The translations under genes were made by a program, and so were the position numbers. Below, piece after piece: positions 9,338 through 18,020 of a stretch of DNA of 64,000 bases. Within the stretch, counting starts at the first letter, position 1; each line of letters begins with the position of its first letter. The stretch is from an uncultured Sphingorhabdus sp. (GTDB lineage: Bacteria; Pseudomonadota; Alphaproteobacteria; Sphingomonadales; Sphingomonadaceae). The stretch is from positions 1 through 64,000 of the forward strand of contig CANMXN010000001.1 in assembly GCA_947501885.1 (NCBI GenBank), in the 5' to 3' direction. Under the pieces are notes generated by a model that had not been told where the DNA came from, searched no databases, and saw nothing but the letters and a program-made list of their open reading frames with translations.

Positions 9338-10561
9338 ATGCCTCAGAGCTTGTCCATAGAGACCATCAAAGCGGCCCATGAAAATATCAAGGATGCGATT
9401 GTTAATACTCCAACTTTGCGCAGCAAAACTTTATCGGATATTACGGGCGCGAATATATTTTTAAAGTTTGAAAATCTGCAATTCACAGCGGCTTATAAAG
9501 AACGAGGTGCGCTCAATGCTCTGCTGCATCTCAGTGATGAGCAATTAAAGCGCGGTGTGATAGCCGCATCGGCTGGTAATCACGCACAAGGCTTAAGCTA
9601 TCATGGTACGCGCTTGGGCGCGCTAGTTACTATTGTAATGCCCAAAAGTACGCCTGCTGTAAAAATTATGCAAACCGAAGCGGTTGGCGGCAAAGTGGTT
9701 CTTTTTGGTGAGAAATATGACGATGCTTATAATCATTCTCGGCAATTGGAAAAAGAATTGGGTTTGACCTTCATTCATCCCTTTGATGACCCTTTAGTCG
9801 CATCGGGGCAAGGGACAGTTGCTTTAGAAATGTTAGAAGCGGTGCCAGAGCTTGATTGTTTGGTCGTACCTATTGGCGGCGGCGGGTTATTATCGGGAAT
9901 GGGCACGGCGGCACGTGCAATGAAGCCTGATATTGATTTGGTCGGTGTGCAAGCACGTCTATATCCCTCCATGTATGCCAAGATTAAAGGCAAAGAATTA
10001 CCCTGTGAGGGTGATACATTGGCCGAGGGTATAGCTGTTAGAGTCCCTGGAGAATTTACCTCAAAGGTAATTGCGGACCTAACAGATGATATCGTTTTGG
10101 TAAAAGAAAGTCAGCTTGAGAGGGCAGTTAGTTTGCTACTGCAAATTGAAAAGACGGTTGTTGAGGGTGCGGGCGCGGCTGGTCTTGCTGCGGTATTGGC
10201 TGACCCTAAACGTTTTAAGGGTAAGAATATTGGTGTTATTCTGTGCGGCGGTAATATTGATACACGCTTGCTCGCCAATGTTTTGCTGCGCGATCTAGCA
10301 CGTTCTGGTCGCCTTGCACGTTTGCGCTTAACTTTGCAGGACCGTCCTGGTGCTTTGTTTAAAGTGATGAAGCTATTTGATGATTATCATGTTAATATTA
10401 TCGAAATTTACCATCAACGAATTTTCACCACTTTACCTGCTAAGGGTTTGATAACGGATATAGAATGCGAAGCCAGAGATTCGAGTCAATTAACAGAGTT
10501 GGTCGATGCGCTAAACCTTAATGGTTATAAAGTTGAGCGTGTGCAATTGCATGATGGATAA
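9338..10561 (+). CDS. ilvA: Threonine ammonia-lyase with C-terminal ACT domain
   Basis: This 407-residue protein is a fold-type II PLP enzyme converting L-threonine to 2-oxobutanoate and ammonia, the first step towards isoleucine. The Schiff-base lysine is K54 in the AYKERGA motif, and the phosphate-binding loop is the GGGGLLSG segment near residue 180. After the catalytic domain comes a single ACT domain (about residues 330-405, starting RLRLTLQDRPGALFKVMK), the arrangement of the short TdcB/IlvA form, where ACT domains mediate amino-acid feedback. Serine racemase/dehydratase relatives share the fold but lack this ACT domain. It stands alone, with no ilv genes adjacent. Confidence 0.87.
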   Translation: MPQSLSIETIKAAHENIKDAIVNTPTLRSKTLSDITGANIFLKFENLQFTAAYKERGALNALLHLSDEQLKRGVIAASAGNHAQGLSYHGTRLGALVTIVMPKSTPAVKIMQTEAVGGKVVLFGEKYDDAYNHSRQLEKELGLTFIHPFDDPLVASGQGTVALEMLEAVPELDCLVVPIGGGGLLSGMGTAARAMKPDIDLVGVQARLYPSMYAKIKGKELPCEGDTLAEGIAVRVPGEFTSKVIADLTDDIVLVKESQLERAVSLLLQIEKTVVEGAGAAGLAAVLADPKRFKGKNIGVILCGGNIDTRLLANVLLRDLARSGRLARLRLTLQDRPGALFKVMKLFDDYHVNIIEIYHQRIFTTLPAKGLITDIECEARDSSQLTELVDALNLNGYKVERVQLHDG

Positions 10562-10650
10562 TATTGCTATAAAATTTATGTAAACATTTGTTACATTCTG
10601 AATATTTGTAAATCGTCTCCGTATTATCAATATGATGGTAAATGGACTTT

Positions 10651-10711
10651 TCACATAATTATAAAATCTGCATAGTGTTCGTTAGAGAATCACTATGCGT
10701 TGATTATGTGA
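10651..10711. promoter_or_regulatory. Long interrupted palindrome upstream of bpt
   Basis: Outer arms TCACATAAT (10651-10659) and ATTATGTGA (10703-10711) pair perfectly over 9 bp. Inner arms GCATAGTG (10670-10677) and CACTATGC (10691-10698) pair over 8 bp and are extended by TTC/GAA around a 6-nt loop. The structure ends 26 bp before the bpt ATG. It has no T-run, so it is not a classical terminator. It may be an operator, a 5'UTR hairpin or a remnant of a small inverted-repeat element. Confidence 0.6.
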
Positions 10712-10736
10712 TAAGAATGAAATGAGATGAGAGTAA

Positions 10737-11492
10737 ATGACCGCCCCTGCTAGATTCCCGCGCTTTTTTGTGACCAATCCCGCGCCATGCCCCTATATTG
10801 AAGGCAAAGTTGAGCGAAAGGTTTTTACCGAATTAAATGGTGATAATGCAGATGCGCTGAATGAATCGTTAGGGCGTATTGGGTTTCGTCGCAGTCAAAA
10901 TGTGGCGTATCGACCAAGTTGTGAGGATTGTAAGGCTTGTGTTGCGGTGCGTGTATCTACTGTAAGTTTTAAACCCAATAATTCTCAGAAACGCGCTATC
11001 CGTGCTAATAAAGATTTGTTGGTTTCGGCTTGTAAGCCATGGTCAACTGAAGAGCAATATGCGCTACTACGTGAGTATTTGGATAGCCGTCACCCTGATG
11101 GCGGAATGAGTGAAATGGATGAGACGGATTTTGCTGATATGATCGAGCAAAGCCCCGTACGCACCAATGTTGTGGAATATCGTTTGCCTGATGGCTCGCA
11201 TGATGAAGATGGGACGGATATATCTGGTAAATTAATTGGTGCTTGTTTGACCGATCAACAATCTGATGGTTTATCAATGATCTATAGTTTTTATGATGCT
11301 AATAATGCAGACCGCAGAGGATTAGGTAATTTCATTATTTTAGATCATATATTACGCGCAAAGGCGGCTGGATTACCTTATGTCTATCTTGGTTATTGGG
11401 TCGCCCAATCGCCGCGTATGAAATATAAGACCCGTTATAAGCCAATGGAAAAATTAGGCCCCAATGGTTGGGAGCCACTGCTTCTCGATTGA
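10737..11492 (+). CDS. bpt: Aspartate/glutamate leucyltransferase
   Basis: This 251-residue protein is the bacterial ATE1 homologue Bpt, which transfers leucine from leucyl-tRNA to proteins with N-terminal Asp or Glu, creating N-degrons read by ClpS/ClpAP. The N-terminal ATE_N domain has the signature [13 protein letters not shown] and the cysteine cluster CEDCKAC (about residues 62-68). The C-terminal acyltransferase half has [10 protein letters not shown], the NFIILDHI helix and YVYLGYWV, followed by [13 protein letters not shown]. Length is normal for the family. The upstream palindrome at 10651-10711 is the only visible regulatory candidate. It converges on pyrC. Confidence 0.9.
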   Translation: MTAPARFPRFFVTNPAPCPYIEGKVERKVFTELNGDNADALNESLGRIGFRRSQNVAYRPSCEDCKACVAVRVSTVSFKPNNSQKRAIRANKDLLVSACKPWSTEEQYALLREYLDSRHPDGGMSEMDETDFADMIEQSPVRTNVVEYRLPDGSHDEDGTDISGKLIGACLTDQQSDGLSMIYSFYDANNADRRGLGNFIILDHILRAKAAGLPYVYLGYWVAQSPRMKYKTRYKPMEKLGPNGWEPLLLD

Positions 11493-11516
11493 TAATCATA
11501 TTCAAGTGCCAGTAAA

Positions 11517-12572
11517 TTAAGCTTGAGTATATTTCCAACCCATATCTTCACCAGCATGAAATGGCATTATTTCTATATCACCCGCTATAATTTTCTCGGG
11601 TACAATGCTTGATCCACGCGTTAATGTTATTTTTTGTGCGTTCACTGGCAGTCCGTAAAATTGTGGGCCATGGAGGGATGCAAAACCTTCTAATTTATCC
11701 AAAGCGTTCTCTTCATCAAATGTCTGTGTATAACTTTCTAAGGCGAAGGGTGCATTGAAAACGCCAGCGCATCCGCAAGATGTTTCTTTAGATGCAATAA
11801 CATGCGGTGCAGAATCGGTACCTAAGAAAAATTTAGCAGAACCAGAAGTTGCGGCTTTACGCAAGGCAAGGCGATGTGTCTCGCGCTTGGCAATTGGTAG
11901 GCAATAGAGATGCGGTCTAATTCCCCCTTTAAACATATCGCTACGATTTATTCGCAAATGGTGGGGTGTAATCGTTGCGGCTATGAGAGGGCCACTGCTA
12001 TTTACAAAATCGGCGGCATTAGCCGTGGTAATATGTTCAAAGACAATTTTAAGTGCAGGGAAATCTCGTACAAGATACGATAATGTACGTTCAATAAAGA
12101 CAGCTTCACGGTCAAAAATATCAATATCACTATCGGTAACTTCGCCATGGATGAGTAACGGCATGCCTATGCGCTGCATTGTTTCAAGTGTAGGGTATAG
12201 GTTTCTAATATTGCTGACGCCATGCGCTGAATTGGTGGTAGCGTTGGCGGGATATAATTTACAGGCGGTAAATATATTCTCTTGAAAACCTGTTTCCACT
12301 TCCTTGGGGTCAATATTATCGGTGAGGTAACAAGTCATTAGCGGTGTAAAATTACTATCATGGGGCAGGGCATTTATTATGCGTTGACGATATTGTGCTG
12401 CGGCTTTTGCTGTTGTGATAGGCGGTGCAAGATTTGGCATGATGATTGCGCGGCCAAATTGATGTGCAGTAAAAGCGGCTACCATATTGAGCATATCATC
12501 ATCGCGTAAATGAACATGCCAATCATCGGGACGCGCTATAGTTAATGTGTCGATGCTATTATTATCTGACAT
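11517..12572 (-). CDS. pyrC: Dihydroorotase, class II (homodimeric type)
   Basis: This 351-residue zinc enzyme cyclises N-carbamoyl-L-aspartate to L-dihydroorotate in pyrimidine biosynthesis. Metal-binding residues are visible: the HxH motif in DDWHVHLRD near the N-terminus, the carboxylated lysine in ACKLYPA, His in PLLIHGEV and FEHITT, and the final Asp in FLGTDSAPH. The size (about 350 residues) and the [14 protein letters not shown] opening place it with E. coli-type PyrC rather than the longer class I enzymes. It is convergent with bpt and monocistronic. Confidence 0.93.
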   Translation of the reverse strand: MSDNNSIDTLTIARPDDWHVHLRDDDMLNMVAAFTAHQFGRAIIMPNLAPPITTAKAAAQYRQRIINALPHDSNFTPLMTCYLTDNIDPKEVETGFQENIFTACKLYPANATTNSAHGVSNIRNLYPTLETMQRIGMPLLIHGEVTDSDIDIFDREAVFIERTLSYLVRDFPALKIVFEHITTANAADFVNSSGPLIAATITPHHLRINRSDMFKGGIRPHLYCLPIAKRETHRLALRKAATSGSAKFFLGTDSAPHVIASKETSCGCAGVFNAPFALESYTQTFDEENALDKLEGFASLHGPQFYGLPVNAQKITLTRGSSIVPEKIIAGDIEIMPFHAGEDMGWKYTQA

Positions 12573-12699
12573 ATAAACGCCTAATCCTCGCTATTTGGTG
12601 TTTAATATTTTCTAGCGCTGATTAGATGTAAAGGCTGATGTTGGCAATGGTTATTCGGGTTTTGCTAAAATAGTTATGGCTAATGAGTTTGCACATTAT

Positions 12700-12730
12700 G
12701 CAATAAAAATGCCCCCAAAACTGGGGGCAT
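12700..12730 (-). terminator. Rho-independent terminator of the RcnB/glycine-zipper gene
   Basis: On the minus strand a perfect 8-bp stem (ATGCCCCC / GGGGGCAT, loop about 6 nt, 12709-12730) is followed by a T-rich tract ATTTTTATT. It starts 26 bp after the stop codon of the gene at 12757. Confidence 0.9.
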
Positions 12731-12756
12731 AATTAGGGTAATATATAGTGTTATTT

Positions 12757-14397
12757 TTACCGCCGCGGTTTTTTGAGGCGTTTTACTGGCTTAGCCAGAG
12801 TTTTGCCAACAGTTTCATATTCGACAACCTCTTCTTGTTGTACAGCTTGTTGATGCACGGTTACCGTTGTTGTAGTTGGCGGGTAATAATAGCCCGGTGA
12901 TACCCAATAATATTGAACTTGGGGTTGATAATATTGCGTTGCAAAACCACGGTTCACTCGCTTCTTATCGCATTTTCTTGCTGCTTTTTCAATTGTGCGA
13001 CCCGTTATTGCGCCTAAACCACCGCCAATTAAGGTGCCTGCAGTACGTGCATTGCGGCCCGCAATTCTATTTCCTGCTACACCGCCGAGTAATGCGCCTA
13101 ATACAGTGCCAGTGATGCCTCTTTTGCGTAAACATTGGGCATATTCGCCATTTTCGGATTCACCAAATTGGCCTTGAGGAAATTGTCCTTGAACCACTTG
13201 CCCTTGTGGGAATTGGCCTTGAGGAAACTGTCCTTGGACCACTTGGCCCTGCGGGAATTGGCCTTGAGGAAACTGTCCTTGGACCACTTGACCTTGTGGG
13301 AATTGACCTTGAGGAAATTGTCCTTGAACTACTTGTGTCTCAGATGGTTTAAATTGGCTACAATTGGATACAGCGCGTTCCACTGCTAGGCCGCCCAATG
13401 CACCAACGCCGCCACCGATTAAGGTGCCAGCAGTTCGTGCATTACGTCCTGCAATGCGATTACCAGCAACGCCGCCGATTAATGTTCCAAGGATAGCGCC
13501 AGTAACGCCGTTTCCACGAAGACATTTTTCATAAGCATCAACGTTACCGTTCTGAACAATGCTCTGATTAATAGGCTGAGGAACACCTGGGTTGAAAGTA
13601 GGTTGGCCTTGAATAGGGACACCAACTTGTTGGTTGACTTGGTTTACTCCAACAGGAGCACCAGTGGTTGTACCATTCCATTGACCTTGGAATACTTCAC
13701 CATTTTCATCTGTATAAGTGCCGTTCCACTGTCCTTGAAATTGTTGTCCTTGTTCGTCAACATATTGTCCCGTCCATTGGCCTTGGTAAGTACCTACTTG
13801 ACCGCCTGGAGTTCCGCCAACATTAGCACCTTCACTCCAGCCATAAACTTGCCCTTCGATTGGCATGCTGGGGTTATTGGTTGTTATGGTACTGCCATCT
13901 TGCCATTGAACATTATTGACGGTTTTTACAACAAAGCCCTGTTGATCGCGCAATACAGCATCATTGTAATAACGAGACCATATTTGCCCATTCACAGGGG
14001 TGCTTAGGTTATAAAAGCTGTAATTGGGGATAAAATATGTCGGGTTTATCCAATATGTTGGCAAACGAAAACCTGTGAATGGGCGGATGTAACTGCCGCG
14101 AAAGCCACCGAATGGGAAACCGAAACCGCCAAAGAAGCGCGTTCTACCAAAAGAACCGCGCCGTCCGCGAAAACCTCTACCTCCACGAAAGCCTCCTCGG
14201 TTAAATCCACCGCGCCGACCACGAAAACCACCACGTCTATGTTGTTCAGCAACATCTTCTGTAATAGACTCTATGCCTTGGACATCTTGAACTGTCTTAG
14301 TCATAGTATCAGTCACATGCGACTCGGTTGCAGCATTTGCTGAGATCGACATCGTTAATGCAACAGTAGCAACACCAATATAAACAAGGCTTTTCAT
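12757..14397 (-). CDS. Modular envelope protein: RGG-rich, RcnB-like and two glycine-zipper domains
   Basis: The protein has 546 residues. Parts in order are a signal peptide (1-22, ending SANAA); an Arg/Gly/Phe-rich RGG tract (54-105); an RcnB-like segment (about 112-165, with YWINPTYF and NDAVLRDQQGFV); a 16-residue FQGQWNGTYTDENGEV-type repeat (about 203-245, weakly MORN-like); a glycine-zipper domain bounded by Cys (292-346); a 15-residue tandem repeat QVVQGQFPQGQFPQG (355-411); a second copy of the glycine zipper (419-476); and a Tyr/Pro/Thr tail with basic end (KPVKRLKKPRR). The two zippers share the identical core AGNRIAGRNARTAGTLIGGG, so one arose by duplication. Probably periplasmic or outer-membrane associated. 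A ribosome-binding site AGGAGC precedes the ATG, and a CtrA-like box lies at 14459-14474. Confidence 0.75.
   Translation of the reverse strand: MKSLVYIGVATVALTMSISANAATESHVTDTMTKTVQDVQGIESITEDVAEQHRRGGFRGRRGGFNRGGFRGGRGFRGRRGSFGRTRFFGGFGFPFGGFRGSYIRPFTGFRLPTYWINPTYFIPNYSFYNLSTPVNGQIWSRYYNDAVLRDQQGFVVKTVNNVQWQDGSTITTNNPSMPIEGQVYGWSEGANVGGTPGGQVGTYQGQWTGQYVDEQGQQFQGQWNGTYTDENGEVFQGQWNGTTTGAPVGVNQVNQQVGVPIQGQPTFNPGVPQPINQSIVQNGNVDAYEKCLRGNGVTGAILGTLIGGVAGNRIAGRNARTAGTLIGGGVGALGGLAVERAVSNCSQFKPSETQVVQGQFPQGQFPQGQVVQGQFPQGQFPQGQVVQGQFPQGQFPQGQVVQGQFPQGQFGESENGEYAQCLRKRGITGTVLGALLGGVAGNRIAGRNARTAGTLIGGGLGAITGRTIEKAARKCDKKRVNRGFATQYYQPQVQYYWVSPGYYYPPTTTTVTVHQQAVQQEEVVEYETVGKTLAKPVKRLKKPRR
13174..13337 (-). 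repeat. 45-bp coding tandem repeat, about 3.6 copies
   Basis: Four consecutive units start at 13174, 13219, 13264 and 13309, the last partial. Each full unit is exactly 45 bp and encodes 15 residues rich in Gln, Gly, Phe and Pro. Units differ by a few silent changes. Because the unit is a multiple of three, copy-number change would alter protein length but not reading frame. Confidence 0.92.
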
Positions 14398-14458
14398 GGT
14401 TAATAGCTCCTAGCTTTAATCAAAAGTAATTACAAAAATCCCGTAATTGTGCGGGTAA

Positions 14459-14474
14459 TTAACTAATTGTTAAC
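14459..14474. promoter_or_regulatory. CtrA-type box TTAA-N7-TTAAC
   Basis: TTAA (14459-14462), seven bases, TTAAC (14470-14474). This is a perfect match to the alphaproteobacterial CtrA consensus and is also a near-palindrome (TTAAC TAATT GTTAA). It lies about 62-77 bp upstream of the start of the RcnB/glycine-zipper gene (14397, minus strand), within promoter distance. The match is direct; binding by CtrA is inferred. Confidence 0.5.
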
Positions 14475-14564
14475 ATTATTTGTAAGCTATTGCTATCATC
14501 CCAAATGTAAATTGCTCTTACTTTTTAATGGTGTGCCATTTTGAAGCAAATCTGTGTGGATATA

Positions 14565-15059
14565 TTACGCTGACTCAGAGAGCCTAGGGCCTAACATTTC
14601 GGCAATACGTATTATGCCATCAATATCCTGCTCATCAAAGCGGGCTTTATTGGGACTGTCTAAGTCTATAACCGCAATAACATTACCATTGCTTGACTTT
14701 ATCGGTGCAACCAATTCTGAAACGCTTTCAGCATCGCACGCAATATGCCCTGCGAATTGATTGACGTCCTCAACGCATTGGGGCTCGCCCGTGCTTGCTG
14801 CTGCACCGCATACGCCCTTATCTAATGGGATATGTATGCAGGCTGCTTTGCCTTGGAACGGTCCCAATAATAAGGCCCCGTCAACTATGCGGTAAAAACC
14901 AGCCCAGTTGAGCTGTGGTATATATTGCCAGAGCAAAGACGCGACATTGGCCATATTTGCAACGGCATCTGTTTCACCATGGGTAATGGCTTCACAAGCA
15001 TTATATAGATCATCATAAAGTGATTTTTTATTTTTATTATCAATGCTATATTCGTACAT
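14565..15059 (-). CDS. msrC: Free methionine-(R)-sulfoxide reductase (GAF domain)
   Basis: This 164-residue protein is a single GAF domain of the fRMsr type, which reduces free methionine-(R)-sulfoxide using thioredoxin. The three redox cysteines of the family are at C84 (KGVCGAAA), C95 (EPQCVEDV) and C108 (HIACDAES). The substrate pocket motifs NWAGFYR and the E-L-V-A-P-I segment are also present. The length matches the family. It is the first of two methionine-sulfoxide repair enzymes in the window (msrA at 44412). It is followed 3' by arfB 38 bp away in the same orientation, but with no functional link. Confidence 0.9.
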   Translation of the reverse strand: MYEYSIDNKNKKSLYDDLYNACEAITHGETDAVANMANVASLLWQYIPQLNWAGFYRIVDGALLLGPFQGKAACIHIPLDKGVCGAAASTGEPQCVEDVNQFAGHIACDAESVSELVAPIKSSNGNVIAVIDLDSPNKARFDEQDIDGIIRIAEMLGPRLSESA

Positions 15060-15097
15060 GCTATAAATATTCCTAGCTTAATGATTTGTGATGTTAG

Positions 15098-15496
15098 TTA
15101 AAACTGAACCTTCGCACGGTTCTTTTTTACGGTACTGCGATTCTTTTTAATATCCACACGTTTGGCTTTTGCACGTTTGCTGGGTTTTGTTGCTTTACGC
15201 GGCGCATCACGGTGATGGGCCTCATCAATTAATGCGATAATGCGTCTACGAGCTTCATCGCGGTTGGCTTCACGGGTTCTATAATTACGAGCAGTTAGCA
15301 CCAATTCACCACTATTGGTCATTTTGCTACCTGCTAATATTTTTAACTTCCTAAATGCATAAGGAGCCAGGCCAAGACGAAAGATATCCACTCTAATTTG
15401 GCAAGCGGTGGCGACTTTATTGACATTCTGCCCGCCTGGACCGCTTGCCGCGAGAAAGCTTTCTTCGATATAATCTTCTGATAGTTGGAATGCCAT
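15098..15496 (-). CDS. arfB: Alternative ribosome-rescue peptidyl-tRNA hydrolase ArfB
   Basis: This 132-residue class-I release-factor-like protein has the catalytic GGQ motif at residues 21-23 (ASGPGGQNVNKVAT). It has no codon-recognition domain and a basic, Lys/Arg-rich C-terminal tail (about residues 97-132, RKATKPSKRAKAKR onwards) that inserts into the empty mRNA channel of stalled ribosomes. ArfB hydrolyses peptidyl-tRNA on ribosomes stuck at mRNA ends, backing up tmRNA. It lies between corC and msrC on the same strand. Confidence 0.93.
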   Translation of the reverse strand: MAFQLSEDYIEESFLAASGPGGQNVNKVATACQIRVDIFRLGLAPYAFRKLKILAGSKMTNSGELVLTARNYRTREANRDEARRRIIALIDEAHHRDAPRKATKPSKRAKAKRVDIKKNRSTVKKNRAKVQF

Positions 15497-15549
15497 AATA
15501 GAAGTAATATAGGCTATGTACCGATATATTCCACCGATATATTATAATC

Positions 15550-16503
15550 TTATTTAGGGTTAGGAGCATGTAGCCGAATTTTCATAACCCGTTTGTCATC
15601 ACCTTCTAATATTTCCAATTGCCAACCACTTGTTTCATGATGGATTATATCGCCAACAGAAGGAACTTTACCCGCTAATATAAAAGCTAGTCCGCCTAAT
15701 GTGTGAACATCATCCTCAATATCAGCTAATTTAGAGTCAATTTCCTTTGCGACATCTTCTAGTTCTGCTCGTGCATCGGCTTCCCATATGCCTGTTTCGG
15801 TCTGTGTAAATGCAGCAATGGGATCATCATCATGCTCATCTTCTATATCGCCGACAATTTGTTCGACCAAATCTTCGATTGTGACCAGACCCTCAGTCCC
15901 CGAATATTCATCTAATATTATGGCTAAATGAGTCCGTGTAGCTCGCATTTCAGCCAGTAAGTCAAGAACTCCCATGGATTGTGGGACAAAGCGTGGTTGG
16001 CGCAAAAATGGTTCTAAACCATCGGGCAGCATATTGTTGTTACTATCTGCCGAGGTGCTTCCAATATTTGTATCGGTAATCAGTGCGAAAAAATCTTTGA
16101 TATGAATCATACCAATTATATTGTCTAAATTCTCGCGATAAACGGGCAGGCGGCTGTGGCCATGTTCGGAAAATAAGGCAACGCATTGTTCAAAACTACT
16201 ATTTTCTTCAACCGCAATCATATCGCTGCGCGGAACCATAATATCATCAACATTATGATCAGAGAATTCGAGTAAATTGCGCAGCATAAGCCGCTCAATA
16301 GGGAGTAAATCACCATCGGATAAATCTACTGTACCCTCGAATTCCTCTTGCTCATGTTCGGTTATGGCTTCTTCAATTTGTTCGCGCAGAGATGGTTCTT
16401 GTTCCTTACGGAATATCGATTTAATCTTGCGCCATATCTGTCCGCCGTCATCATCGTCGGACTGCGTATTTATACTGTCAACATCTGGCATTTTTATCGC
16501 CAA
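15550..16503 (-). CDS. CBS-domain transporter-associated protein (CorC/HlyC family)
   Basis: This 317-residue protein has two tandem CBS domains (about residues 85-220, with VDDIMVPRSDMIAVEE and GLVTIEDLVEQIVGDIEDEHDDD) and a C-terminal CorC_HlyC domain. It lacks the N-terminal DUF21 membrane region, so it is the short, soluble CorC form associated with Mg2+/Co2+ efflux and, in this gene order, with YbeY. It directly abuts ybeY with no gap, and the run phoH-ybeY-corC is conserved across proteobacteria. 'Hemolysin' in database names is historical. Confidence 0.88.
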   Translation of the reverse strand: MAIKMPDVDSINTQSDDDDGGQIWRKIKSIFRKEQEPSLREQIEEAITEHEQEEFEGTVDLSDGDLLPIERLMLRNLLEFSDHNVDDIMVPRSDMIAVEENSSFEQCVALFSEHGHSRLPVYRENLDNIIGMIHIKDFFALITDTNIGSTSADSNNNMLPDGLEPFLRQPRFVPQSMGVLDLLAEMRATRTHLAIILDEYSGTEGLVTIEDLVEQIVGDIEDEHDDDPIAAFTQTETGIWEADARAELEDVAKEIDSKLADIEDDVHTLGGLAFILAGKVPSVGDIIHHETSGWQLEILEGDDKRVMKIRLHAPNPK

Positions 16504-17007
16504 TCAGCCTTTCTCATAAGGGTTGTCTATGCCCATATCATCAAGGGCCTTAATTTCTAATGCTTGCATTATATCTGCATCTTTATCTTCGATATGATCA
16601 TATCCCAATAAATGCAATATGCCATGAATAATCAAATGCTGATAATGGTTTTCTATACTGATATTTTTTTCTGACGCTTCTTGAATGCAAATTTCATACG
16701 ACAATATAAGATCACCCAATAATATTTCAGGAATGGGATAATCTTCTATCGCCTGTAGCTCTGGATAGCTAAGCATGGGAAATGATAATATATTGGTGGG
16801 TTTATCTTTACCGCGATATTCTTTATTGAGAGCATGAATCTGTTTGTTATTAGACAATGTAACATCAATCGAAACATTCTTATGAGTATTTAATAAGATA
16901 TTATATTCACTGTTTTTAATAGATTCTATAGCCGCATTTTTTGTTAAAGTCTTCCAATCAACCCTATTGTCCCATGCACCGCCTATATTAAGATCAAATG
17001 TGATCAT
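16504..17007 (-). CDS. ybeY: Endoribonuclease YbeY (rRNA maturation factor)
   Basis: This 167-residue single-domain metalloprotein has the zinc motif H-G-x-L-H-x5-H at H128, H132 and H138 (HGILHLLGYDH). YbeY takes part in 16S rRNA 3' maturation and 70S ribosome quality control. The ATG overlaps the TGA of phoH (ATGA, 17007-17004), implying translational coupling, and corC follows immediately. Length is typical. The N-terminus is slightly extended (LNIGGAWDNRVDW). Confidence 0.95.
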   Translation of the reverse strand: MITFDLNIGGAWDNRVDWKTLTKNAAIESIKNSEYNILLNTHKNVSIDVTLSNNKQIHALNKEYRGKDKPTNILSFPMLSYPELQAIEDYPIPEILLGDLILSYEICIQEASEKNISIENHYQHLIIHGILHLLGYDHIEDKDADIMQALEIKALDDMGIDNPYEKG

Positions 17008-18020
17008 TTTAGTGCATTAGGACCTTCATAAGCTTCAACAATTTTACCAACCAAAGGATGGCGTACGACATCGGCGCTGGTAAATCTTGTCACCGCTATA
17101 TTTTCAACATTTTCTAGTCGGGCAACAGCATCGGCTAAACCTGATTGTGTAACGCCGCCAGGAATATCAACTTGGTTTGGATCGCCACAAATCACCATAC
17201 GGCTGTTCATACCAAAACGGGTTAAAAACATTTTCATTTGTGCAGCTGTGGTATTTTGCGCTTCATCTAAGATAACAAAAGCATCGGCTAATGTACGGCC
17301 GCGCATAAAGGCTATCGGCGCTATTTCAATTTCTCCACTTTCAATACGGCGTTCAACTTGCTCTGCTGGCAAACAATCATAGAGTGCATCATATATTGGC
17401 CGTAAATAGGGATCGACCTTTTCCTTCATATCACCAGGCAGAAAACCAAGTCTCTCTCCTGCTTCAACTGCAGGGCGCGATAGAATTAGACGATCAACAG
17501 CGCCCGTAATAAGCATAGAAACAGCTTGTGCCACTGCTAAATAGGTTTTCCCCGTACCTGCGGGGCCAAGGGCAAATATCATCTGATCGCGTGCCAATGA
17601 CTCCATATAGGGTTTTTGCATGGCAGAGCGCGGTAATATTGTTTTTTTGCGCGTACGTATGATGATATCAGGTTCGGCTTTGCCATTTTTACGGTTCACG
17701 CCTTCGATCGATGCGCCATTTTCATTCATAGAAATAATAGCCCCCACCATTTGATCATCTATATCTTCACCGCGACCAATGCGGCTATATATGTCGTTGA
17801 GAGTATCGCGTGCTTGTGCGGCGGCACTAGCTTCGCCCTCGATTTTCACATTATTACCACGTGCAGCAATATAAACACCAAGCCGATTTTCTATCGCCAC
17901 TAAATTTTGATCAAATTCGCCAAATAATATTTTGATATGCTGTGGTTTATCAAAACTTAGCTCAATCAGCGCCATATCTCCAGCTTTGGCTTGGTTTTTC
18001 TTACCCATGTGATGTGTCAT
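17004..18020 (-). CDS. phoH: PhoH-like ATPase (YbeZ)
   Basis: This 338-residue P-loop ATPase has Walker A GPAGTGKT (152-159), Walker B in AFVILDEAQNT, and the SRPAVEAGERLGFLPGD segment that defines PhoH/YbeZ. In bacteria YbeZ binds YbeY and is thought to be an RNA helicase-like partner in rRNA processing. The N-terminal 80 residues form a KH-like region. The open frame starts inside the end of miaB (20-bp overlap). A second ATG at 18008 (MGKKN) is an equally plausible start. Confidence 0.92.
   Translation of the reverse strand: MTHHMGKKNQAKAGDMALIELSFDKPQHIKILFGEFDQNLVAIENRLGVYIAARGNNVKIEGEASAAAQARDTLNDIYSRIGRGEDIDDQMVGAIISMNENGASIEGVNRKNGKAEPDIIIRTRKKTILPRSAMQKPYMESLARDQMIFALGPAGTGKTYLAVAQAVSMLITGAVDRLILSRPAVEAGERLGFLPGDMKEKVDPYLRPIYDALYDCLPAEQVERRIESGEIEIAPIAFMRGRTLADAFVILDEAQNTTAAQMKMFLTRFGMNSRMVICGDPNQVDIPGGVTQSGLADAVARLENVENIAVTRFTSADVVRHPLVGKIVEAYEGPNALK

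Noticed and set aside
13174-13337. Regular 45-bp repeats considered as a CRISPR array
   Set aside because: There are no unique spacers, the units are contiguous, and they are in frame within a larger protein.
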